A stretch of DNA of 64,000 nt. Source: Flexivirga aerilata (GTDB lineage Bacteria; Actinomycetota; Actinomycetes; Actinomycetales; Dermatophilaceae). Each line of letters opens with the position of its first letter. The stretch's first letter is position 1. The position numbers and the translations under genes were made by a program. Under the pieces are notes generated by a model that was given only the letters and a program-made list of their open reading frames with translations, was not told where the DNA came from and ran no database searches. This document shows positions 10,568 through 18,152 of the stretch, piece after piece. The DNA is taken from the NCBI RefSeq assembly GCF_013002715.1, contig NZ_JABENB010000001.1, forward strand, positions 992,001 through 1,056,000, given 5' to 3'.

Positions 10568-10571
10568 ATGA
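10449..10571 (+). CDS. 40-residue ORF made of two 20-residue repeats, coupling two genes
   Basis: The ORF reads MTIPHSSPLLRRSDTLRGPR and then an almost identical second copy beginning MTTPQSS. Its ATG overlaps the glycosyltransferase stop as ATGA, and its own TGA overlaps the methyltransferase ATG as ATGA. I do not recognise a protein family. It may be a translational relay that keeps ribosomes moving between the flanking genes, or a by-product of the DNA repeat. Expression is unproven. Confidence 0.4.
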   Translation: MTIPHSSPLLRRSDTLRGPRMTTPQSSPLLRRSDTLRGPR

Positions 10572-11293
10572 TCACCATGGATTTCGATTCCGCCTTCCCG
10601 GTCGCACCGGGCATGACGGTGCTCGACGTCGGAGCCGGTCAGGGCCGGCACTCCTTCGAGGCGCTGCGCCGTGGCGCCGTCGTGACCGCCTTCGACATGA
10701 ACGAGTCGGATCTGGCCGATGTGAAGACGATGTTCGGCGCGATGGAGGTGGAGGGCGAGGTGCCCGACGGCGCCTCGGGCACGGTCATGCACGGCGACGC
10801 ACGCCAGATGCCCTTCGCGGACAACAGTTTCGACCGAGTCGTCGCCTCGGAGATCCTGGAGCACATCCACGAGGACGAGGCCGTGATGGCCGAGATCTTC
10901 CGCGTCGTCAAGCCCGGCGGTCTGGTCGCGGTGTCGGTGCCGCGCAACTGGCCGGAGCAGGTCTGCTGGAAGTTCTCCGACAGCTACCACGAGGTCGAGG
11001 GCGGCCACATCCGCATCTACCGGGCCAGTGAGCTCGTCGGCAAGCTGCAGCGCGCCGGCCTGGCGCCCTACAAGCAGCATCACGCGCACGCCCTCCACTC
11101 GCCCTACTGGTGGCTGAAATGCGCTGTGGGCACTGAGAACAACGACAACCCGGCGGTGAAGGCCTACCACAAGCTGCTGGTCTGGGACATGATGCGCGCG
11201 CCGCTCGTGACCCGCTTCGCCGAGAACGCGCTCAACCCCGTGGCCGGCAAGAGTTTCGTGGTCTATCTGCGCAAGCCGGCGGTCGCCGCATAA
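10568..11293 (+). CDS. Class I SAM-dependent methyltransferase
   Basis: A 241-residue Rossmann methyltransferase. Motif I is VLDVGAGQGRHSFEALRRG, the acidic post-I residue lies in TAFDMNESDL, and DNSFDRVVASEILEHI is motif II/III of the Methyltransf_11 group. The substrate is unknown. Short spacers and overlaps on both sides put it in one operon with the GT4 and the toroid protein; its TAA overlaps the next ATG (TAATG). Confidence 0.85.
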   Translation: MITMDFDSAFPVAPGMTVLDVGAGQGRHSFEALRRGAVVTAFDMNESDLADVKTMFGAMEVEGEVPDGASGTVMHGDARQMPFADNSFDRVVASEILEHIHEDEAVMAEIFRVVKPGGLVAVSVPRNWPEQVCWKFSDSYHEVEGGHIRIYRASELVGKLQRAGLAPYKQHHAHALHSPYWWLKCAVGTENNDNPAVKAYHKLLVWDMMRAPLVTRFAENALNPVAGKSFVVYLRKPAVAA

Positions 11294-12360
11294 TGGCCAC
11301 CCGCCTTGCGCTCGCCGGCGTGCTGAGCGCCGAACAAGCCGGCGCCACAGCGGATTTCATCTTGCGGCACCAGCGCTCCAACGGCGCCATCCCCTGGTAT
11401 GACGGCAGTCATCTCGACCCCTGGGACCACGTCGAGTCCGCGATGGGCCTGACCGTGTCGGGCCACTGGTCGGCCGCGTGGCGGGCGCTGGAGTGGTCGG
11501 CCCGCACGCAGCGCAAGGACGGCTCGTGGCCGATGGTGCTGCGTGGCGACGAGGTGGAGGACGCGGCGGCCGACACCAACCAGTGCGCCTATCTCGCGGT
11601 CGGGGTGTGGCACTTCTATCTCGTCACCGGTCGCACCGACGCCCTGGCCCGCATGTGGCCTGCCGTGGAGTCCGCGATCAACTTCGTGATCCGCGCCCAG
11701 CTGCCGGGCGGCGAGCTCGGCTGGGCGGTCGATCCGGAGGGCAACATCGGCGACTTCGCTTTGCTGACAGGCAGTTCCAGCGCTCTGCAGTCGATCGAGT
11801 GCGCGTGCTTCATCGCGTCGACGCTCGGTCACGACCGGCCGCGCTGGCGGTGGGCCGGCAACCGGCTCGCCGAGGCGCTGCGCGAGCGGCCCGAGTCGTT
11901 CGCCGACCGGTCGAGGTTCTCAATGGACTGGTACTACCCGATCCTCGCCGGCGCGCTCCGCGGGCAGCCGGCGGCGGACCGCATCGAGAGCGGTTGGGAC
12001 GACTTCGTGCGCGATGGGCACGGAGTCCGGTGCGTGAACGATCAGCCGTGGGTCACCTCCGCCGAGTCGGCGGAGTTCGTGGCGGCTCTCGACGCGATCG
12101 GCGAAACCGACCGTGCGACAAGGGTGCTCGCCGACCTGCAGAGTCTGCGTGATGAGGAGACCGGCGGCTACTGGACCGGGCGCAACCTCCCGGACATGGT
12201 GCTCTGGCCGAGGGAGCAGACCACCTGGTCGGCGGCCGCCGTCTTGCTCGGCGTCGACGCGATCACGCAGACCACCGGTGGCGCTTCGCTGTGGCGAGAC
12301 GCCTGCTGGTCCGGCGGCGAGCTGTCCGACACCGCGGTCGACGACGGAGCCGCCAGCTGA
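11293..12360 (+). CDS. Prenyltransferase/squalene-cyclase-like alpha-toroid protein
   Basis: A 355-residue protein with repeated helix pairs and QW-like motifs (RKDGSWPMVLRGDE, EETGGYWTGRNLPD, GGELGWAVDPEGN). These are typical of the (alpha/alpha)6 barrels that are often named prenyltransferase. No DXDD protonation motif is evident, so cyclase activity cannot be claimed. It could equally be a glycoside-processing toroid, which would suit the adjacent GT4. It overlaps both neighbours by one base. Confidence 0.65.
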   Translation: MATRLALAGVLSAEQAGATADFILRHQRSNGAIPWYDGSHLDPWDHVESAMGLTVSGHWSAAWRALEWSARTQRKDGSWPMVLRGDEVEDAAADTNQCAYLAVGVWHFYLVTGRTDALARMWPAVESAINFVIRAQLPGGELGWAVDPEGNIGDFALLTGSSSALQSIECACFIASTLGHDRPRWRWAGNRLAEALRERPESFADRSRFSMDWYYPILAGALRGQPAADRIESGWDDFVRDGHGVRCVNDQPWVTSAESAEFVAALDAIGETDRATRVLADLQSLRDEETGGYWTGRNLPDMVLWPREQTTWSAAAVLLGVDAITQTTGGASLWRDACWSGGELSDTAVDDGAAS

Positions 12361-12971
12361 TGCCGATCTCCGGTGCGCTCGCCGAGGTCGTAGCGGCGAC
12401 AACGGGTTTCATGCCCGTCGGCGAAGGCGAAGCCTTGCACTCGGCCGCGCTGACCGCGCGGGCCGGCACGTGGCTGGAGATCGGCACCTACTGCGGCAAG
12501 TCCACCCTGCTGCTGGGCGACGCGGCACGAGCAGTCGGTGCCTCACTGGTGACGGTCGACCACCATCACGGCTCGGAGGAGAACCAGCCCGGGTGGGAGT
12601 GGCACGACACGTCGCTCGTCGACCCGCGGACCGGCCGTCTCGACACCCTGCCGCACTTCCGTCCGGTGCTCGACTCCTTGGCCGACGTGTGCTCGGCGGT
12701 CATCGGCGGCACGGAAGTCGTTGCCAAGTGGTGGACTTCGCCGGTCGAGCTGCTGTTCCTCGACGGCAACCACACCGAGGAGACGGCCCAGCACGACTAC
12801 CGGGCCTTCGCGCCGCACGTGGTCCCCGGCGGCCTGCTGCTGGTGCACGACGTCTTCCCGGACCCGGCCGACGGTGGCCAGGCGCCGTGGCACGTGGTGC
12901 AGGCCGCCCTGGCCGACGGTTTCTCCGAGCGCAGCGTGCACGGCTCGTTGCGCGTGCTGCAGCGCACCTGA
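12360..12971 (+). CDS. Class I SAM methyltransferase (Methyltransf_24 type)
   Basis: A 203-residue methyltransferase. EIGTYCGKSTLLLGDAAR is motif I, VTVDHHHGSEEN follows, and the late ELLFLDGNHTEETAQHDY segment is the metal/substrate motif seen in CmcI- and TylF-like enzymes. It is the last gene of the glycosyltransferase operon, and its ATG overlaps the previous TGA (TGATG). The in-frame upstream extension to 12291 lies inside the previous gene and is unlikely. Confidence 0.8.
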   Translation: MPISGALAEVVAATTGFMPVGEGEALHSAALTARAGTWLEIGTYCGKSTLLLGDAARAVGASLVTVDHHHGSEENQPGWEWHDTSLVDPRTGRLDTLPHFRPVLDSLADVCSAVIGGTEVVAKWWTSPVELLFLDGNHTEETAQHDYRAFAPHVVPGGLLLVHDVFPDPADGGQAPWHVVQAALADGFSERSVHGSLRVLQRT

Positions 12972-13064
12972 CGCCGATCGGCCGCTTCCCTTGATCTCGG
13001 CGGTCCGGTGCGCTTGGCTGACCAATGAATAGCCAGTAGATCCAAAAAGTGGTGAGGGGAAGCC

Positions 13065-13595
13065 ATGGGGATTCGAGTGCTGGCCACGGCGGCCGGTGTG
13101 GCGTGCGCGGCGGCGGCGAGCGTGGTGACGGCCGGCGGCGCGGCGGCGCAAGGGAGTCCGTGGACGCCCTACCGCGCCTCGGACGTGCTGGTCACCGCGG
13201 CGCGATCGACCTGTGCGTTCGACGTGCAGGAGACGGTGCTCCGGGACCGTGAGGAATACCGCACGACGGCCAGCTATCCGGACGGTTCGCCGAAGGAGCA
13301 GGTCTACCGCGGCGATCTCGTCGTCCGCTTCACCAACACCACGACCGGCGAGAGCGTCGTGCACGACCTCGGCGGCACCGCCGTCTACGCCTTCGCCCCC
13401 GACGGCACCCCGTTGTCGTTGACGTCGGAGCACGGTCCCTTCAGTGCCACGTTGCCGGCGGGCAGCGTGCCGATGACCGGCATCTACGTGGTGTCCGGCA
13501 AGGGCACGAGTGTGTTGTTCGGCGCCGACGGCACGCGCACACTGACCCTCGGCAGGAACGGCACGGCGATCGACGTCTGCGCCGAGCTCGCCTGA
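13065..13595 (+). CDS. Secreted protein of unknown function
   Basis: A 176-residue protein with a clear Sec signal: MGIRVLATAAGVACAAAASV then an AGGAAAQG cleavage region near residue 29. Two Cys residues in the mature part (one near the start, one at the end, DVCAEL) may form a disulfide. The mature domain is rich in beta-strands and I do not recognise a family. A GGGGAAG ribosome binding site precedes the ATG. It stands alone, ending at a bidirectional terminator. Confidence 0.75.
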   Translation: MGIRVLATAAGVACAAAASVVTAGGAAAQGSPWTPYRASDVLVTAARSTCAFDVQETVLRDREEYRTTASYPDGSPKEQVYRGDLVVRFTNTTTGESVVHDLGGTAVYAFAPDGTPLSLTSEHGPFSATLPAGSVPMTGIYVVSGKGTSVLFGADGTRTLTLGRNGTAIDVCAELA

Positions 13596-13621
13596 CCGCC
13601 TCTGCCGGTCGTCGTCTCGTG

Positions 13622-13651
13622 ACCGAGGGTGACGCCGGCGCCACCCTCGGT
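13622..13651. terminator. Bidirectional stem-loop
   Basis: A 10-bp perfect stem ACCGAGGGTG (13622-13631) pairs with CACCCTCGGT (13642-13651) around a 10-base loop. It sits between the convergent secreted-protein and hydrolase genes. Confidence 0.65.
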
Positions 13652-13658
13652 GACGAGA

Positions 13659-14411
13659 TCAGCGCTTGAGGGTGCGGTCGAAGAGCGCCCGCAGTTCGGC
13701 GAACGACCGCTCGGTGGCGGCTTCGTCGTAGACCGCGGTGTCGGACATGGTGTAGCCGTGGGCGGCCCCGGCATACACCTCGTTGCTGGCCTCGAGGCCG
13801 GCGTCGCGCAGCGCCGCGTCCAGGCGCTCGATGGCCGTGGCGTCCATGGAGCGGTCACCGTCGGCGTGCCCGAAGACGAACTCGGCCGTGGCCTCGGCGA
13901 GGCGGGCGTGCGGGCTGTCCGGCTCCTCGGTCGCGAGACCGCCGCCGTGGAATCCCGCTGCGGCTGCTACCTGTTCGGTGCGCAGATAGGTTGCCCGTAT
14001 GGCGAGGCGCGCGCCCATGCAGTAGCCGACGACGCCGATCGGAGCGGTGACGTTTGGCTGCGCGAGTAGCGCGTCGACATACTGCGGGATGTCGCGTTCG
14101 GCGAGTTCGGCGGTCAGGCCGTGCACCCGTTGCATCGCGCCGCCGAAGAACTCCTCGCGCTTGGCGTCGGTGTCCAGCGGCCCGTCGGGCGAGAGGTCGG
14201 CGGCCTTTCCGTTGCGGTAGAACGCATTCGGCGCTAGGACCGTGTAGCCCCAGGCCGCGATCCGGTCGGCCATCTCCTCGATGCGCGGTCGCAGCCCGAT
14301 CGCGTCCATGAAGAGCAACACACCCGGCTGTGGATGGTCGGCAACGCCGGTCAGGTATGCCTCTGCGGTGCCATCGGTCATCGGGATCTCGATCACAGTC
14401 ACGCACGACAT
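13659..14411 (-). CDS. Dienelactone hydrolase family protein
   Basis: A 250-residue alpha/beta hydrolase with the Cys nucleophile in VVGYCMGARLA, Asp in FGHADGDRSM and His in YAGAAHGYTM. This is the Cys-Asp-His triad of dienelactone hydrolases. The family opens lactone rings, but many members have other ester substrates. The ATG at 14411 gives MSCVTVIEIPMTDG; an internal ATG at 14381 is also possible. The neighbours give no pathway clue. Confidence 0.82.
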   Translation of the reverse strand: MSCVTVIEIPMTDGTAEAYLTGVADHPQPGVLLFMDAIGLRPRIEEMADRIAAWGYTVLAPNAFYRNGKAADLSPDGPLDTDAKREEFFGGAMQRVHGLTAELAERDIPQYVDALLAQPNVTAPIGVVGYCMGARLAIRATYLRTEQVAAAAGFHGGGLATEEPDSPHARLAEATAEFVFGHADGDRSMDATAIERLDAALRDAGLEASNEVYAGAAHGYTMSDTAVYDEAATERSFAELRALFDRTLKR

Positions 14412-14758
14412 ATTGGCAGTCGAAGCTGTGGCGCCGGGTGGAACCCGGTCTGGCAGCATCGCACGTCGCATTCGCGCGAAGGGGAGGTGAGGAGACGGCC
14501 CAACCACCAGAATTGTCGGCACGCTCGGGCGACCGGGCGTGAAGGCAGACACCTGGGGTCGTCCGCTACGTGCGACACCAACTTCACGACGAACGTCTCT
14601 CGCCGAGCGGTGTCCGGGAGCTGGTGATCGCTGCCGCAGACAGGATGAGTCTTGATCCAACGCATCTCGACCACGCGATCTGGCGCTACGCACGGTCGCG
14701 TTCCCGCGATATCTAACACCCGCCCGCAGGCTGCTGTCGCAGGTGGTGTCCTCGTCCG
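14412..14758. other. 347-bp intergenic stretch with a possible gene remnant
   Basis: No intact gene is supported here. The right half carries a short open frame on the + strand (see 14543-14716). The left half shows no convincing coding frame or repeat that I can identify. Confidence 0.5.
14543..14716 (+). pseudogene. Possible 3' remnant of an unidentified gene
   Basis: A 57-codon frame opens after a TGA at 14540 and ends at TAA 14716. It reads VVRYVRHQLHDERLSPSG and ends LDPTHLDHAIWRYARSRS. It has helix-rich, protein-like composition but no good start codon or ribosome binding site. It looks like the C-terminus of a lost gene. I cannot name the parent family. Confidence 0.3.
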
Positions 14759-16180
14759 TCATGCGGCGGCGTGGGTGTGGCTGGGCATGCGTCCTGGGGT
14801 GAGGTCCCAGGTGACGCCGTCGGGGTGAACCTGTGCCATGAAGCCGCGGCGGTGGACTTCCTGGTGATGTCGGCAGCAGAGCATGGCGGAGTTGGTGAGG
14901 CTGGTTTCTCCGCCGGACCACCAGGGTGTGACGTGGTGGACTTCGCAGAAACCGGGTGGTCGATCACAGCCGGGGAAGGTGCACCCGCCATCGCGTATGA
15001 CGACAGCCGCTCGTAAACCTTTGGTGACCAGGCGTTCTCGCCGGCCGACGTCCAACGGTTGACTCGGACCGCCGAGGACGACGGGGATCAGGTCCGCGTC
15101 GCAGGCTGCCCTTCGGGCGGCACCGGCGTCGAGGACGTCAGCGGTGGGGGTGGTTGCCCCGCCGATGCCGTCGGTCAGCGCCGACAGGTCCATGGTCAGC
15201 AGGATCGTCGCCGCCGACCCGACGGGCGCCACGTCACCGGCGGCAACTTTCGCGCCCGCAGTGATCAGCTCCATCAGCGCGTCCGCGCGGCGTTTGCCCG
15301 GGGTGCGTTCGTCCCGCACGGTCACGCTGCCGCCAGCGTCTTTGCCGCGCGGTTCGTCGGCTCCAGTCGTGCGGCCCGCGTCGTGTGATCCGGCGCGACC
15401 GGAACCGTCGGTGTCGGCGGTGGCGGGCCGTGGTGCGGACCCGGCCGTGATCGCGGCCTTCAACACCGCAGCATTCGCCGGTGCCAGCTCCGCTACGAGC
15501 CGGGTCATCCCGGTCGCTGTCGTACCCCACGTCAGGGTTTCGACCTGTTCGAGTTTCGCGTCCTGCGCGGACAGCGCTTCGGTGGCATAGGTCGCCAGGA
15601 TCTTCCGGGTCAATGCCTGCACACCCTTGACCCCGAGTGCCGGATCCAACTGCAGGAACCACGCCAGCACCTCACCCCGGTCGGCGGCCGGGATCACCGG
15701 CGCCACCTTGTCCGCATTCACCAACGCCGCCCCGGCCGTCGACACCGTGCACGAACCTCGTGCGACCGCGGCGGCGATGACCGCGTTCTTGCGCTCCCGG
15801 CACGCCTCCGCGACCACCGCGATCGTCTTCGCCTCGACCGGTTCGATGGGCACCCCGGATGCTTCGGCGTGACGACCTACCCACTGGGTGGTGTTCGCCG
15901 CCGTCGAGCCCGCAACCGTCCCACGGTCCACCGCATCAGCAGTCACCACCGCAGCAACCTGCGCCGACCGTCCATGCAACCGCAACAGCACCTGCGTCAA
16001 CGCCTCCACCTGTCCGTCGCCGAGCTGGTGCACCACCTCCGGCACCTCATCCAGCAACGCCGCAACTGCCTGCAACTGCTCCAGCACCACCGGCGCGCGC
16101 CCCGGCTCAACCGGCACCCGCACGGCCTCGGCAGCCACGTCCGGACGCTCCGGCAGCGGCACAGCAGAATCGAGAGACAT
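14759..16180 (-). CDS. HNH endonuclease with DUF222 (13E12 repeat family type)
   Basis: A 473-residue protein. An N-terminal DUF222 region (helical, about 40-350) is followed by a C-terminal HNH nuclease domain: CTFPGCDRPPGFCEVHHVTP, then TNSAMLCCRHHQEVH. The paired CxxC and HH motifs give a zinc-stabilised beta-beta-alpha metal fold. Such proteins occur in many copies in actinobacteria, sometimes in mobile contexts, and their role is not established. The ATG at 16180 is preceded by GGAGGGAG. The in-frame extension to 16291 lies in the intergenic region. Confidence 0.85.
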   Translation of the reverse strand: MSLDSAVPLPERPDVAAEAVRVPVEPGRAPVVLEQLQAVAALLDEVPEVVHQLGDGQVEALTQVLLRLHGRSAQVAAVVTADAVDRGTVAGSTAANTTQWVGRHAEASGVPIEPVEAKTIAVVAEACRERKNAVIAAAVARGSCTVSTAGAALVNADKVAPVIPAADRGEVLAWFLQLDPALGVKGVQALTRKILATYATEALSAQDAKLEQVETLTWGTTATGMTRLVAELAPANAAVLKAAITAGSAPRPATADTDGSGRAGSHDAGRTTGADEPRGKDAGGSVTVRDERTPGKRRADALMELITAGAKVAAGDVAPVGSAATILLTMDLSALTDGIGGATTPTADVLDAGAARRAACDADLIPVVLGGPSQPLDVGRRERLVTKGLRAAVVIRDGGCTFPGCDRPPGFCEVHHVTPWWSGGETSLTNSAMLCCRHHQEVHRRGFMAQVHPDGVTWDLTPGRMPSHTHAAA

Positions 16181-16370
16181 GGCCCGAATCTCCCTCCGCC
16201 GCAGTAGTTTTCGTCGTGCTAGCAGAATACCGCCAATCACCAGTCCTGTACAGATGTTCGACACAAATATCTGGGCATCACTTTGTCTCACGACATCGGA
16301 ATGCCCCGCGGGCGCAGCTCCGGACGGACGACGTCACGACCCCGCCCGGCCACGCCTTAATCTTGAGGGC

Positions 16371-18137
16371 ATGATCGATCCGACCCTTGCCCTGACCGCG
16401 CGCGTCCAGGAGGCGATTGCCGCCGCCTTCGGTGCGCAGTGGCGAGAGGCCGACCCGGTGATCCGTCCGGCGAACCCGCGCCAGTCGGACGCCGACTTCC
16501 AGGCCAACGCGGCGATGGCCCTCGCCAAGCAGGTGGGCAAGCCCCCGCGCGAGGTGGCGCAGGCCATCGTGGACGCGCTGCCCACCGACGACGACCTGAT
16601 CGACACAGTCGAGATCGCCGGCCCAGGCTTCCTCAACATCTGGCTGCGCACCGACTGGATCGCGCAGGCCGCGACCACCGAGCTGGCCGACGACCGGCTC
16701 GGCATACCCACGCCGGCGCAGGAGACGGTCGTCGTCGACTACTCCTCCGTCAACGCCGCCAAGGAGATGCACGTCGCGCACCTGCGCAGTGCGGTCGTCG
16801 GCGACTCGCTGGTGCGCACGCTGGAAGCCTTGGGGCACAACGTGATCCGGCAAAACCATCTCGGCGACTGGGGCACCGCCTTCGGCATGCTCATCGAGCA
16901 CCTGCTCGAGGTCGGCGAGGGCAGCGACGAGGCCAAGCTGCTGGAGACCGACCCCAACGCGTTCTACCGGGCCGCCCGTGCCAAGTTCGACGCATCCGAC
17001 AAGGCCGAACCGCCAGGATCCGCAGGCGATTTCGCGACCCGCGCTCGCAAGCGGGTCGCCACTCTGCAGAGCGGTGACGCCGACAGCCTCCGGCTCTGGA
17101 ACGAGATCATGGACCTGTCGAAGGTCTATCTCAACCGGGTCTACACCCAGCTCGGCGTCACCCTCACTGACGACGACATCCGCGGCGAATCGTCCTACAA
17201 CGACGAGCTCGCCGAGGTCTGCGACTCGATGGAGGCCAAGGGCATCGCGGTCGTCAGCGACGGCGCGCTGTGCATCTTCCAGGACGAGTTCATCGGCCGG
17301 GACGACAAGCCGGTGCCGCTCATCATCCGCAAGTCCGACGGCGGATACGGTTACGCCACAACCGATTTGGCGACCATCCGGCACAGGTCCCTCCACCTGC
17401 ACGCCGACCGGGCGTTGTATGTCGTGGGCGCCCCGCAGAACCTCCACTTCCGGATGGTCTGGTCGGCCGCCGACAAGGCCGGCTGGATCAAGGGCACCGA
17501 GCCGATCCACGTGCAGATCGGCAACGTCGTCGGCCCGGACGGCAAGATCCTGCGCACCCGCTCGGGTGACCTGATCTCACTGCAGTTCCTGGTGGACTCA
17601 GCGCTGGAGCGTGCGGCCGAGGTGGTCGCCGAGTCACGTCCCGACCTCGACGAGCAGACGAGGGCGACCATCGCCCACCAGGTCGGCATCGGCGCGATCA
17701 AGTATGCCGATCTGTCGGTCTCGCACGACTCGGGCTACACCTTCGACCTGGACCGCATGCTCGCGCTGCAGGGCAACACCGGTCCCTATCTGCAGTATGC
17801 GACGGCTCGGCTGCGCTCGATCCTCGGCCGGGTCGACGCGGCCGACCCCAAGGGCCCGATCGTGCTCACCGAGCCGGCCGAGCGCGCACTTGCCTTGCGG
17901 TTGTTGGAGTTTGGCGCAGTCGTGGCCCAGATCGGGGTGACTCTCGAGCCGCACCGACTGGCGGCATACCTCTATGAGCTGGCGTCGGCGTTCACGACCT
18001 TCTACGAGCACTGCCCGGTGCTGAAGGCCGAGCCCGCCGAGGTGCGCGACAGCCGGATCGCGTTGTGCGCGCTGACTCTTCGAGTGCTCGTGCGCGGTCT
18101 CGACCTGCTCGGCATCGAGGCGCCCGAGCAGATGTGA
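16371..18137 (+). CDS. argS: Arginyl-tRNA synthetase
   Basis: A 588-residue class I aminoacyl-tRNA synthetase charging tRNA-Arg. The N-terminal Add-1 domain covers about 1-110. The HIGH-type motif is AKEMHVAHLRSAVVGDSL, where Ala replaces the usual Gly of HVGH. The KMSKS-loop equivalent is KILRTRSGDL, and the C-terminal DALR anticodon-binding domain starts near residue 460. The ATG at 16371 follows TTGAGGGC. The long open frame upstream overlaps the divergent HNH gene and is not coding. The length is normal. Confidence 0.95.
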   Translation: MIDPTLALTARVQEAIAAAFGAQWREADPVIRPANPRQSDADFQANAAMALAKQVGKPPREVAQAIVDALPTDDDLIDTVEIAGPGFLNIWLRTDWIAQAATTELADDRLGIPTPAQETVVVDYSSVNAAKEMHVAHLRSAVVGDSLVRTLEALGHNVIRQNHLGDWGTAFGMLIEHLLEVGEGSDEAKLLETDPNAFYRAARAKFDASDKAEPPGSAGDFATRARKRVATLQSGDADSLRLWNEIMDLSKVYLNRVYTQLGVTLTDDDIRGESSYNDELAEVCDSMEAKGIAVVSDGALCIFQDEFIGRDDKPVPLIIRKSDGGYGYATTDLATIRHRSLHLHADRALYVVGAPQNLHFRMVWSAADKAGWIKGTEPIHVQIGNVVGPDGKILRTRSGDLISLQFLVDSALERAAEVVAESRPDLDEQTRATIAHQVGIGAIKYADLSVSHDSGYTFDLDRMLALQGNTGPYLQYATARLRSILGRVDAADPKGPIVLTEPAERALALRLLEFGAVVAQIGVTLEPHRLAAYLYELASAFTTFYEHCPVLKAEPAEVRDSRIALCALTLRVLVRGLDLLGIEAPEQM

Positions 18138-18152
18138 GACCGCACCCGGCCG

